This document shows, one piece after another, positions 32,174-40,587 of a stretch of 50,809 bases of DNA. Below the pieces are notes generated by a model. The model was not told where the DNA came from and did not search any database. It saw only the letters and a program-made list of their open reading frames with translations. Numbering within the stretch: the stretch's first letter is position 1; every line of letters begins with the position of its first letter. Location: contig NZ_WFLI01000041.1 of NCBI RefSeq assembly GCF_009208555.1, positions 1 through 50,809 of the forward strand, written 5' to 3'. A program made the translations under genes and the position numbers. Source of the DNA: Janthinobacterium violaceinigrum (GTDB lineage: Bacteria; Pseudomonadota; Gammaproteobacteria; Burkholderiales; Burkholderiaceae_D).

Positions 32174-33319
32174 ATGATCTTTCAACGCGCCCTTCGACGT
32201 GAATTGGCTAGTGCCGCCGGGGCCACCTTCACTGTTTTGTTCAGTATCCTGCTCACCTGGATGCTGATCGGTATTCTCGGCAAGGCGGCGGGCGGTAAAA
32301 TCGCGTCGTCCGACGTCATGTCCCTGATGGTCTTTTCCGCCCTGATGCAGCTGCCCACCATCATCATCCTCACCGGTTTCATTTCGGTGCTGATGGTCGT
32401 CACGCGCAGCTACAAGGAGTCGGAGATGGTGGTGTGGTTCGCTTCCGGCCTGAGCCTGTCGCGCTGGATCTGGCCCGTCCTCAGCTTCGGCCTGCCGCTG
32501 GTGCTGGCCACCGGCGTCCTGAGTCTGTACGCCACGCCGTGGGCGCAAAAGAAAAGCGATGAATATGTGGCGCGCTTCGAAAAGCGCGAAGACCTGCAGA
32601 AAGTCACGCCGGGCCAGTTCCGCGAATCGGCCGGCAGCAACCGCATCTTCTTCGTCGAGGGCGTCAGCGGCGAGAAAAACGTGGTGCAGAACGTCTTCGT
32701 CAATACCGTCGACGAAAAAGGCAGCGCCGTCGTCGTCGTCGCCCGCGAAGGCGTGATCAATACCGACGCCAAGGGCGAACGCTTCCTGGTGCTCAAGAGT
32801 GGCCGCCGCTACCAGGGCGTGCCGACGCAAGCGGACTTCCAGACCATGGAATTCGAGCAGTACATCATGCGCATCGAGAGCAAGCAGCAGGAGCTGGGAG
32901 CGGAACTGGGCGTGCGCGCGATGAGCACCATGGCGCTCATCGCCGAGCCGAACCCGTACACCATGGCCGAATTGCTGTGGCGGGTCAGTGCGCCGTTGAT
33001 CGGCCTGATGCTGATCCTGCTGGCCATTCCGCTGGGCTTTGTCAATCCGCGCGCCGGCAGTTCGACCAACCTGATCATCGCCCTGCTGATTTTCTTTACC
33101 TACAGCAACCTTATCAAGGTCGTCGAAGCGAGCGTGAAACAGGGGCGCCTGAGCTTTGGCGTGGCCTGGTGGCCGCTGCACCTGCTGGCGGCACTGGCCG
33201 TGGTGGTGCTGTTTGCGTGGCGCCTGAATGTGAATCACCGCTATCATCCGCTGGTCCTGCTGGCGTCCTTCAAGCGCGCGCGCCGCGCCGGCAATACAAG
33301 TAAAGCGGCATCGAAATGA
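32174..33319 (+). CDS. lptF: LPS export permease LptF
   Basis: 381 residues of the YjgP/YjgQ family. LptF and LptG form the inner-membrane permease that, with LptB, pulls LPS from the membrane toward LptC and the LptA bridge. The sequence opens MIFQRALRRELASAAGATF. It has three membrane segments before residue 125, a periplasmic beta-jellyroll (about 130-260) and three more segments at the end. ALMQLPTIIILTGFISVLMVVTRSYKESEMVVWFASG is the conserved cytoplasmic coupling-helix region. No Shine-Dalgarno site precedes the ATG. The stop overlaps lptG (ATGA). Confidence 0.96.
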   Translation: MIFQRALRRELASAAGATFTVLFSILLTWMLIGILGKAAGGKIASSDVMSLMVFSALMQLPTIIILTGFISVLMVVTRSYKESEMVVWFASGLSLSRWIWPVLSFGLPLVLATGVLSLYATPWAQKKSDEYVARFEKREDLQKVTPGQFRESAGSNRIFFVEGVSGEKNVVQNVFVNTVDEKGSAVVVVAREGVINTDAKGERFLVLKSGRRYQGVPTQADFQTMEFEQYIMRIESKQQELGAELGVRAMSTMALIAEPNPYTMAELLWRVSAPLIGLMLILLAIPLGFVNPRAGSSTNLIIALLIFFTYSNLIKVVEASVKQGRLSFGVAWWPLHLLAALAVVVLFAWRLNVNHRYHPLVLLASFKRARRAGNTSKAASK

Positions 33320-34485
33320 AGATTTTACAGCGCTATTTTGCGGTCTCGATATTCCAGGCGGTGCTGTTCGTGCTGCTGGCCTTTCTGGCACTGCAAGCCT
33401 TCATCGACCTGACGGGCGAGCTGCCCAAGGTGGGCCGCAACGGCTATACCATCCAGTATGCGTTCCTGTACGTGCTGGTGCTGGTGCCGGGGCACGTGTA
33501 CGAGGTGATGCCGATCGCGGCCCTGATCGGCACCATTTATACGATGGCGCAGTTTGCCGCCAGCTCCGAATTTACCATCATGCGCGCGTCGAGCATGTCG
33601 ACGGCGATGGCGGCCGGTTTCCTGTTCCGCATCGGCATCGTCTTCGTCGTCATCACCTTCATCTTCGGTGAACTGATCACGCCGCGCACGGAGCCGCTGG
33701 CCGAGCGTCTCAAGCTGACCTCGCGCGGCGCGGCCGTGTCGAGCGAATTCCGCTCCGGCCTGTGGACCAAGGACATGGTCAAGAGCGACGGCCTGACGGG
33801 CACCGTCACCGGTTCGCGCTTTTTCAATGTGGGCGAAGCGCGTCCCGACGGCCAGCTGAAAAACGTCAAGCTGTATGAATTCGATACCGACATGCGCTTG
33901 CGCACCCTGACCGTGGCCAAGGGCGCTACCTACCAGGGCAATAATATCTGGCGCCTGACCGAGGTGACGGAAACCTCGTTCTCGAACAGCGCGGCCACCA
34001 CGCCCGGCTTCGAGCCGAAGCTGTCGAACTACTATGGCCAGGAGACGAGCCTGGTGCGCACCGTGCAAAGCGCCAGCAAGGACATGACGTCGGAAGTGAC
34101 GCCGAAGATCCTGACGGTGTCGGCGTCCGATCCCGAGCGCATGTCGGCCAGCGAACTGGCCGTGTACACGCGCCACCTGGCCGAGAACAAGCAGGAAACC
34201 GAGCGTTTCCGCATCGCCTTCTGGAAAAAGCTGATCGATCCGCTGGCCATTTTCGTGCTGATGGCGCTGGCGCTGCCGTTCGCCTACATGCACACGCGCA
34301 GCGGCGGCATCAGCCTGAAGATCTTCATCGGCATCATGATCGGCGTGAGCTTCATGCTGGTCAACACCCTGTTCTCGCATCTCGGACTGCTCAGCACCTG
34401 GCCAGCCTTCGTGACGGCGGTGGCGCCGAGTGCCCTGTACCTGCTGCTGGCGCTGGGCGCCCTGTGGTGGGTGGAGCGGCACTGA
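33316..34485 (+). CDS. lptG: LPS export permease LptG
   Basis: 389 residues, paralogue and partner of LptF. MKILQRYFAVSIFQAVLFVLLAF is the typical LptG start. The coupling-helix region is YEVMPIAALIGTIYTMAQFAASSEFTIMRASSMS. The periplasmic jellyroll occupies about residues 135-290, and three more membrane segments follow with HTRSGGISLKIFIGIMIGVSF. The start overlaps lptF by four bases and the stop overlaps the chelatase gene (TGATG), so LptFG and the chelatase are translationally coupled. Confidence 0.96.
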   Translation: MKILQRYFAVSIFQAVLFVLLAFLALQAFIDLTGELPKVGRNGYTIQYAFLYVLVLVPGHVYEVMPIAALIGTIYTMAQFAASSEFTIMRASSMSTAMAAGFLFRIGIVFVVITFIFGELITPRTEPLAERLKLTSRGAAVSSEFRSGLWTKDMVKSDGLTGTVTGSRFFNVGEARPDGQLKNVKLYEFDTDMRLRTLTVAKGATYQGNNIWRLTEVTETSFSNSAATTPGFEPKLSNYYGQETSLVRTVQSASKDMTSEVTPKILTVSASDPERMSASELAVYTRHLAENKQETERFRIAFWKKLIDPLAIFVLMALALPFAYMHTRSGGISLKIFIGIMIGVSFMLVNTLFSHLGLLSTWPAFVTAVAPSALYLLLALGALWWVERH

Positions 34486-34904
34486 TGGCGGCGCACGTGC
34501 AACAGGCATTGATCCTGTTTGCCCACGGCGCGCGCGCCGCATCGTGGGCCGCGCCCTTCGAGCGCCTGCGCGACCTGACCCAGGCGCGCATGCCCGACGC
34601 CAGCGTGCACCTGGCTTTCCTGGAACTGATGTCGCCGCGCCTGCCCGAGCTGGTGGCGGCCCTGCTGGCCCGCCTGCCTGCCGGCGCCATCCTGGACGCC
34701 ACCGTGGTGCCCGTGTTCCTGGGGCAGGGCGGGCATGTGCTGCGCGACTTGCCGCTCTTGCTGGAAGAACTTCGCCAGCAGCATCCGCAACTGCGCCTGA
34801 AGGTGGTCGAAGCGGTGGGCGAGAACGCCAGCGTGCTCGCCGCCATCGCCGACTACTGCGTGGCCGCGCCAGGCGCCAGCCCCAGCTCCAGCCCTATCCC
34901 TTGA
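34485..34904 (+). CDS. CbiX-type sirohydrochlorin chelatase
   Basis: 139 residues, the short single-domain CbiX form that inserts Co or Fe into sirohydrochlorin for cobalamin or siroheme. The metal-binding His residues are visible in LFAHGARAASWAAPFERL and VVPVFLGQGGHVLRDLP, spaced as in the family. VHLAFLELMSPRLPELV is another family block. ATG 34485 overlaps the lptG stop. A siroheme role is plausible because cobA and the siroheme enzyme cysI are a few kilobases away, but the chelated metal cannot be decided. Confidence 0.87.
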   Translation: MAAHVQQALILFAHGARAASWAAPFERLRDLTQARMPDASVHLAFLELMSPRLPELVAALLARLPAGAILDATVVPVFLGQGGHVLRDLPLLLEELRQQHPQLRLKVVEAVGENASVLAAIADYCVAAPGASPSSSPIP

Positions 34905-34921
34905 ACGGCGCCGCCAGCGCG

Positions 34922-35893
34922 ATGCCTGCCGCGGCCATCGACATCGTCTACCTGTGGGTCGATGGCGCCGACCCGGCCTGGCGCGCGCGCCGGCAGCACG
35001 CGTATGCCGCCTGGGAGCAGGCGCACCCGGGCCAGCTGGCCCTGCACGGCAACGTGGCGGGGCGCTACCGCGACAACGGCGAACTGCGCTACAACCTGCG
35101 CGCGCTCGAGCGTTTCTTCCCCGGTCACGGCCATATCTATCTGCTGACGGACCGCCAGGTGCCTGCCTGGCTGCGCGCGTCGCCGCGCCTGACGGTGATC
35201 GACCATGCGAGCCTGATGCCCGGCGCATCCCTGCCCGTGTTCGATTCCGGCCATATCGAATCGTATCTGCACCATATTCCGGGCCTGTCCGAGCGCTTCC
35301 TGTATCTGAACGACGACGTGTTCTTTGGCGCGCCGTTCGAGCCGGCCTTCTGGTTCGGCGGGGAAGGGGACGGGCGCTTGAGTGTTTTCACGGAGAGTGC
35401 GCTGCAGGACGACATGCAGGGCTTGCGCGCCGACGTGGCGGCGCCCGTCAACTGCGCTACCTTGTCGCGGCAATGGCTGTCGGCGCAGTACGCCGATTAC
35501 CGGCATGAGCCGCGCCTGTATGCGCATGCGCCGCGGCCCATGCTGAAAAGCTCGCTGCATGTACTGGAAGGGCTGGCGCCGGCCATGTTTGCCGGCGTGC
35601 GCGCGACCGTGTTCCGCTCCTGGCAGGTGCCCGCATTGCTGCCCGACCTGGTGCCGCGCTGGATGGTGCATCAGGGAGTGGCGCGGGCGCGCATGCTCGA
35701 TCCGCTGCATATCGCCAGCGGCGACGCGGATGCGCCGCGGCAGCTGGAGCAGCTGCTGGCGCAGTTCGGCCGCTTGCCGTTTTTCTGCATCAACGATACC
35801 TGCGACGAGGCTGAAGACGACGACCCGCGCTTGCTGCGCGTGGCCGCTACCTTGCAGCGGCTGCTGCCGCTGCCATCTTCGTTTGAAATGTGA
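34922..35893 (+). CDS. Stealth-family sugar-phosphate transferase
   Basis: 323 residues. Stealth proteins are related to capsule hexose-1-phosphate transferases and to the GlcNAc-1-phosphotransferase of animal lysosomal sorting. Region CR1 is DIVYLWVDGADPAW at the start; CR2 is RDNGELRYNLRALERFFP with HIYLLTDRQVPAWL; CR3 is HIPGLSERFLYLNDDVFFG, with the Asp pair; CR4 is near the end, FFCINDTCDEAEDDDPR. All four blocks are in order, so the protein looks complete. It starts 17 bases after the chelatase gene; a TTG at 34901 that overlaps its stop is an alternative start. The acceptor polymer is unknown, and no capsule genes are adjacent. Confidence 0.9.
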   Translation: MPAAAIDIVYLWVDGADPAWRARRQHAYAAWEQAHPGQLALHGNVAGRYRDNGELRYNLRALERFFPGHGHIYLLTDRQVPAWLRASPRLTVIDHASLMPGASLPVFDSGHIESYLHHIPGLSERFLYLNDDVFFGAPFEPAFWFGGEGDGRLSVFTESALQDDMQGLRADVAAPVNCATLSRQWLSAQYADYRHEPRLYAHAPRPMLKSSLHVLEGLAPAMFAGVRATVFRSWQVPALLPDLVPRWMVHQGVARARMLDPLHIASGDADAPRQLEQLLAQFGRLPFFCINDTCDEAEDDDPRLLRVAATLQRLLPLPSSFEM

Positions 35894-35899
35894 CGGCGT

Positions 35900-36550
35900 T
35901 CAAGCCGCTTTCTTGTTTGGCGCCAGGCTGATGCGGGCGGCGGCCGAGCTGTCGGACAGCGCGGCGAGGAACAGCAGCAGATAGGCGCCCAGTTCCAGCA
36001 CTTCTTCGCCCAGCAGCGCGTAGGCGTCCGGCATGCCGTGGAAGACCTTCTTGTCGAAGGGCCAGCCGGCAACCATTAGCAAGCCGCCGATGGCCGTCAG
36101 GATGGTGATGCGCATGCTGAAAATCTGCGGCGCTTGGGCAAACACCTTGCGGGCGCGCGGCGCGAAGAAGATCAGCACGCGTATCAGGATCAGCAACTCG
36201 ACCACGCGCAGGGCTTTTTCCAGCTGTGCCCACGCGGGCGCCGTACCGAACTGGTCGATATCGAGTTCGCGCAGCAGGAAGCCGAACAGCAGGGCCGACA
36301 AGCCGGCATGCATGAGGAACCGCAGGGACTGGCGGTCGGGCTCCTGCCACGCGCGCACACCGTGCACCGTGCAGGCCAGGGCCAGGAACAGCGCCTGCAG
36401 CCATTCCAGCAAGTGGTTTTCATCGTCGATATTCGGAAACACCGTCCACAGGGCGATGGAGGCAAGCATGCTGAACAGCACAGCGCTGGCGACGCCGGCA
36501 TTGCTGCGGCTGAGCGAAGTCAGGGCTTCGCGCACGGAATAGAAATTCAT
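35900..36550 (-). CDS. Polytopic membrane protein of unknown function
   Basis: 216 residues with about six hydrophobic segments: AGVASAVLFSMLASIALWTVF, LLEWLQALFLALACTVHGV, LRFLMHAGLSALLFGFLL, VVELLILIRVLIFFA, MRITILTAIGGLLMVAGWPF and VLELGAYLLLFLAAL. Acidic pairs (IDDENHLLEW, LRELDIDQFG and GEEVLELG) lie near or inside the segments. It looks like a small integral membrane protein of a family common in Gammaproteobacteria and Burkholderiales, with no assigned activity. It converges with the Stealth gene, leaving six bases between stops. Confidence 0.75.
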   Translation of the reverse strand: MNFYSVREALTSLSRSNAGVASAVLFSMLASIALWTVFPNIDDENHLLEWLQALFLALACTVHGVRAWQEPDRQSLRFLMHAGLSALLFGFLLRELDIDQFGTAPAWAQLEKALRVVELLILIRVLIFFAPRARKVFAQAPQIFSMRITILTAIGGLLMVAGWPFDKKVFHGMPDAYALLGEEVLELGAYLLLFLAALSDSSAAARISLAPNKKAA

Positions 36551-36762
36551 TGTTGATTGTGACGGCTCAAGTTGCGCGGCGCGGTATTGCAGCCTGCGGG
36601 CGCAGCTTTTTTCGGGGAGATTGCCGGGGGCGGTTCCCGTCAGCGGGGAAGCCGCGCAGCAAGCGCTATGGCGGGGCGAAGCGTGATTTTCTTGCTATCA
36701 CGCAACAACTTCTCGAGAAAAGATGCGTGAGCATCGTATCATGTTTCGCCGAAAGACGTCAG

Positions 36763-36784
36763 TTACTGACTTTAAAGTCGGTAA
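36763..36784. repeat. Near-perfect 22-base palindrome
   Basis: TTAC-T-GACTTTAAAGTC-G-GTAA: ten of eleven positions in each arm pair, with one T/G mismatch, and the 12-base core is perfect. It lies 17 bases from the 3' end of cobA and 210 bases upstream of the membrane-protein gene, with no T run after it on either strand, so an operator is more likely than a terminator. Confidence 0.55.
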
Positions 36785-36800
36785 AATACGGTGTATTTAT

Positions 36801-37565
36801 TCAAGCATGGCGCGCCACAATGGCGGCCTCTTCGTCGATGGCCTGGTGCGCGCGCGCGGCCATGGCATCGCCCAGCATCACCAGCACGGGGCCGTGGGTG
36901 TCGCCCAGGCCATGCGCGAGGGCGCTCAGCGGCAGGCGCACGATGCGCTGGTCCGGGCGGCTGCAGTTTTCAATCACCACCACGGGCGTGTCAAAGCGCC
37001 GGCCCTGGGCCAGCAGGCGCTGCGCCGTGGCGATGGCTTCGCGCCCGCCCATGTATTGCACGAGGGTATCGCAGTCGGGAATGCGCGTCTGGTCCGGCTC
37101 GCCCGGCGCCGTGCTGGACGTGAAGAAGGCCACGCTGCGCGACACGCCCCGCTTCGTCAGCGGCTGCTGCGTGGCGGCCGCGGCAGCGAGCGCCGTGGTA
37201 ATGCCGGGCACCACTTCGACGGCGATGCCCGCCTCTTCCAGCGCCCGCAGTTCCTCGTCGGCGCGGCCGAACAGCATGGGGTCGCCCCCTTTCAGGCGCA
37301 CCACGACGGCGTGCTTGCGCGCGTGGTCGACCAGTTGCTTGTTGATGAACGCCTGCGCCGTCGACAGCTGGCCGCAGCGCTTGCCGACCAGGATTTTTTG
37401 CGCCTGCGGGCACAGCTCCAGCATCTCTTCGGTGACCAGCGCGTCGTGCAGCACGACGTCCGCTTGCGCCAGCAGGCGCGCGCCGCGCAAGGTCATCAGA
37501 TCTTGCGCACCGGGGCCGGCGCCGATCAGGTAAACCTTGCCGGGGAGAGATGGGGAGCTGTTCAT
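36801..37565 (-). CDS. cobA: Uroporphyrinogen-III C-methyltransferase (SUMT)
   Basis: 254 residues. The enzyme adds two methyl groups to uroporphyrinogen III to form precorrin-2, the first step to siroheme and cobalamin. Blocks seen: VYLIGAGPGAQDLMTLRGARLL, the AdoMet loop VVRLKGGDPMLFGRADEEL, VVPGITTALAAAA and GGREAIATAQRLL. It is stand-alone, not fused to the CysG dehydrogenase/chelatase domain. ATG 37565 follows AGGAAAGG and fits the family N-terminus better than an upstream ATG. It closes the cys gene run, where siroheme is needed by CysI. Confidence 0.94.
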   Translation of the reverse strand: MNSSPSLPGKVYLIGAGPGAQDLMTLRGARLLAQADVVLHDALVTEEMLELCPQAQKILVGKRCGQLSTAQAFINKQLVDHARKHAVVVRLKGGDPMLFGRADEELRALEEAGIAVEVVPGITTALAAAAATQQPLTKRGVSRSVAFFTSSTAPGEPDQTRIPDCDTLVQYMGGREAIATAQRLLAQGRRFDTPVVVIENCSRPDQRIVRLPLSALAHGLGDTHGPVLVMLGDAMAARAHQAIDEEAAIVARHA

Positions 37566-37593
37566 ATGGCTGCCTTTCCTGGACGATGCGGGG

Positions 37594-38910
37594 TTAGAGT
37601 CGGACCATGCCGGCCGCAACCGTCTGGTGGGTCACTTCATCGATCAGGATAAACGCGCCCGTGGCGCGGATATCGGCATACGCATCGGCTGCCAGCGCCT
37701 GCTGCACGTTCAGGCTGATGCGGGCGATATCGTTCAGCTTCAAGCCGTCGGCCGGGTGGCGCTGCTGCGTGTTGATATCGAGGATAGATTCGATTGCCGT
37801 CACCTTGGCCGCCGTCTGCTTCGTGCCGTGCTTGATCCAGTACTTGCGGCGCAGGTCCAGCGCATCTTCCGACAGCCAGCACACGTCGGCCACCACCTGT
37901 TTCAGCAGGGTAGCAGGGCGTTCGGCACTGGCCAGCAAGTCGCCACGCGAGATATCGAGGTATTCATTGAGCAGCAGGGTCACGGACTGGCCCACCACGG
38001 CCGTCGGCAGCGAGCCGTCCAGGGTGACGATATCCTTGACGGTGGCCGTCTGGCCGGACGGCTGCACCACCAGGGTGTCGCCGATGCTGACCTTGCCCGC
38101 CTCGATGCGGCCCATGTAGCCGCGGAAATCATTGGCTTCGTGGCCGTTGTGGCGCGCCACCAGCTGCACGGGGAAGCGGAAGGGCGCGTCGTGCGATTCG
38201 TCGTAGACGGACAGCGATTCGAGCAGCTCGATCAGGGTAGGGCCCGTGTACCAGCCCAGCTTTTCGCCCCGTTCGACGACGTTGTCGCCCGTGAGTGCCG
38301 ACAGGGGGATCGGCGTGATGTCCTTCAGGCCCAGCGACTGGGCGAATTCGCGGTAGGCGGCGACGATGCGGTTGTACACCGTTTCATCGTAGTCGACCAG
38401 GTCCATCTTGTTGACGGCGACGACCACGTGCTCGATCTGCAGCAAGTGGGCGATGGTCGAGTGGCGTTTGGTCTGGATCAGCAGTTCCACGCTGCCGTCG
38501 TCGCCCAGTTTCACCTTCGACACGTCGATCAGGATGATGACGGCGTCGGCCGTGGATGCGCCCGTGACCATGTTGCGCGTGTATTGCTCGTGGCCGGGCG
38601 TGTCGGCGATGATGAATTTGCGCTTCGGCGTGGCAAAGTAACGGTAGGCCACGTCGATGGTGATGCCTTGCTCGCGTTCCGCTTCCAGGCCGTCCGTCAG
38701 CAGCGACAGGTCGACCGTGTCGCCCACCGTACGCTTGTGCTTGGAGCGCGACATGGCGTCGAGCTGGTCGGCGAAGATGCCCTTGCTGTCGAACAGCAGG
38801 CGGCCGATCAGCGTGCTCTTGCCGTCATCGACGGAACCGGCCGTGATGAAGCGCAACATGCCGCGCTCCAGGCTATCGGTCAAAGTGGTGTTCTGGATTG
38901 CTGCGTTCAT
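37594..38910 (-). CDS. cysN: Sulfate adenylyltransferase subunit 1 (GTPase)
   Basis: 438 residues, related to elongation factor Tu. With CysD it forms APS from ATP and sulfate, driven by GTP hydrolysis. GTP-binding motifs are seen: GSVDDGKSTLIGRLL (P-loop), DTPGHEQYTRNM and VNKMDLVDYDE. It lacks the C-terminal APS kinase domain found in CysNC fusions; with an APS-type CysH in the same run, PAPS is not required. The start overlaps the cysD stop by one base (TAATG), so the subunits are coupled. Confidence 0.96.
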   Translation of the reverse strand: MNAAIQNTTLTDSLERGMLRFITAGSVDDGKSTLIGRLLFDSKGIFADQLDAMSRSKHKRTVGDTVDLSLLTDGLEAEREQGITIDVAYRYFATPKRKFIIADTPGHEQYTRNMVTGASTADAVIILIDVSKVKLGDDGSVELLIQTKRHSTIAHLLQIEHVVVAVNKMDLVDYDETVYNRIVAAYREFAQSLGLKDITPIPLSALTGDNVVERGEKLGWYTGPTLIELLESLSVYDESHDAPFRFPVQLVARHNGHEANDFRGYMGRIEAGKVSIGDTLVVQPSGQTATVKDIVTLDGSLPTAVVGQSVTLLLNEYLDISRGDLLASAERPATLLKQVVADVCWLSEDALDLRRKYWIKHGTKQTAAKVTAIESILDINTQQRHPADGLKLNDIARISLNVQQALAADAYADIRATGAFILIDEVTHQTVAAGMVRL

Positions 38911-39821
38911 TAGAAATACCCTGCTTTCTTGCGTTTTTCCATCGAGGCTTCGGAAGTCTGGTCATCCATGCGGGTGGCGCCCCGTTCCGTGATTTGCGTG
39001 ATTGCCGTTTCGGCGATGATGGCGTCCACCGTGGCCGCATCGGACGACACGGGGCAGGTGCACGAGATATCGCCCACGGTGCGGAAGCGCACGACTTGCG
39101 TTTCCACCGTTTCGCCTTCGCGCGGCGGCGTCAGGTCCGTCAGCGGCACCAGCAAGCCGTTGCGCGGGATCACCTGGCGTTCGTGCGCGAAGTAGATCGG
39201 CGGCAATTCCAGCTGCTCGCGGGCGATGTATTGCCATACATCCAGCTCCGTCCAGTTCGAGATGGGGAACACGCGCATGTTTTCACCGGGATGCACGCGG
39301 GTGTTATACAGGTCCCACAATTCCGGACGCTGGGCTTTCGGGTCCCAGGCGCCGAATTCGTCGCGGAACGAAAAGATGCGTTCCTTGGCGCGGGCCTTTT
39401 CTTCATCGCGGCGGGCGCCGCCGATGCAGGCGTCAAAACCGTGTTCGGCGATGGTTTCCAGCAAGGTCACGGCTTGCGCCGCATTGCGCGAATCCGTGGC
39501 CGGGTTGCGCAGGCGCACGGTGCCGCGCTTGATCGAGTCTTCGACGGAGCCGACGATCAGGCGTTCGCCCAGTTCTGCCACTTTCTTGTCGCGAAAAGTG
39601 ATGACTTCCGGGAAGTTGTGGCCCGTGTCGATGTGCACGAGGGGAAATGGAAACTTGCCTGGGCGGAAGGCCTTTTCGGCCAGGCGCAGCAGGACGACGG
39701 AATCCTTGCCGCCGGAAAACAGCAGGGCGGGGTTGGCCGATTCGGCCGCCACTTCGCGCATGATGTGAATGGCTTCCGACTCAAGGCTGTCGAGGTGGCG
39801 CTGGTTCAAAATATTGCTCAT
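38910..39821 (-). CDS. cysD: Sulfate adenylyltransferase subunit 2
   Basis: 303 residues, the catalytic ATP pyrophosphatase-type subunit of ATP sulfurylase. The PP-loop SGGKDSVVLLRLAEKAF lies near residue 35, followed by FPLVHIDTGHNFPEVITFRD and the family block ETIAEHGFDACIGGARRDEEKARAKERIFSF (quoted here in part by its conserved GGARRDEEKARAKE). WTELDVWQYI and RFRTVGDISCTCPV complete the match. It lies 40 bases after cysH and overlaps cysN by one base. Confidence 0.96.
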   Translation of the reverse strand: MSNILNQRHLDSLESEAIHIMREVAAESANPALLFSGGKDSVVLLRLAEKAFRPGKFPFPLVHIDTGHNFPEVITFRDKKVAELGERLIVGSVEDSIKRGTVRLRNPATDSRNAAQAVTLLETIAEHGFDACIGGARRDEEKARAKERIFSFRDEFGAWDPKAQRPELWDLYNTRVHPGENMRVFPISNWTELDVWQYIAREQLELPPIYFAHERQVIPRNGLLVPLTDLTPPREGETVETQVVRFRTVGDISCTCPVSSDAATVDAIIAETAITQITERGATRMDDQTSEASMEKRKKAGYF

Positions 39822-39861
39822 ATGGAGTGCTTTCTTGTTCTGCTGCGTCTGTTATGTCTGT

Positions 39862-40578
39862 TCAGGCTGCCACGGATTTGATGCGTATGAGTTTGCCGTC
39901 CACCATGTGCAGGCCGCATTCCTTGGAATCGGGATTTTCCCACCACCAGCGTCCGGCCCGCACATCTTCGCCCGGCTGGACGGCCCGCGTGCACGGCTCG
40001 CAGCCGATGGACGGGTAGCCCTGGTCGTGCAGCGCATTGTAGGGCACGTCGTTGGCGCGGATATAGTCCCACACGTCCTGCTCGGACCAGTCGGCCAGCG
40101 GATTGAATTTCGTCATCGCGTGCGCCGCATCGTCTTCCTGCACGTGCAGCTCGGCGCGCGTGGTGGACTGCGCGCGGCGCTGGCCCGTCACCCAGGCCTT
40201 GTTGCCGGCCAGGGCGCGGCCCAGCGGTTCGACCTTGCGGATGCGGCAGCATTCGCGGCGCATCTCGACGCTGTCATAAAAGGCATTCAGTCCATGCTGT
40301 TCCACGTAGGCGGCCACGGCTTCCGGCTGCGGGCGGTACAGGGTGATGTCGTGGTCGTAGCGGGCTTTCACCTTGTCGAGTACGGCCAGGGTTTCCTGGT
40401 GCAACCGGCCCGTTTCCAGAGAAAAGATGCCGATTGGCAGCTCCGCTTTGAGAATCATGTCGGTCAGCACCATGTCTTCGGCTGCCAGGCTGGACGCGAA
40501 CACGGCCGGCGAAAAGTCCGCGGCGATGCGTGTCAGCGTTTGCTCGGTGGCGTGTATCAAAGAAGTCAAATCGCTCAT
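39862..40578 (-). CDS. cysH: Adenylylsulfate (APS) reductase, iron-sulfur type
   Basis: 238 residues. It reduces APS to sulfite and AMP using thioredoxin. Two cysteine pairs are present: ECCRIRKVEPL and SIGCEPCTRAV, which together bind the [4Fe-4S] cluster that marks the APS-using plant/Pseudomonas class; E. coli CysH, which uses PAPS, lacks them. The catalytic Cys lies in the SKECGLHMVDGK end segment. SLAAEDMVLTDMI is the PP-loop-like block. It lies nine bases after the DUF934 gene in the cys run. Confidence 0.95.
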   Translation of the reverse strand: MSDLTSLIHATEQTLTRIAADFSPAVFASSLAAEDMVLTDMILKAELPIGIFSLETGRLHQETLAVLDKVKARYDHDITLYRPQPEAVAAYVEQHGLNAFYDSVEMRRECCRIRKVEPLGRALAGNKAWVTGQRRAQSTTRAELHVQEDDAAHAMTKFNPLADWSEQDVWDYIRANDVPYNALHDQGYPSIGCEPCTRAVQPGEDVRAGRWWWENPDSKECGLHMVDGKLIRIKSVAA

Positions 40579-40587
40579 GACTGGTCC

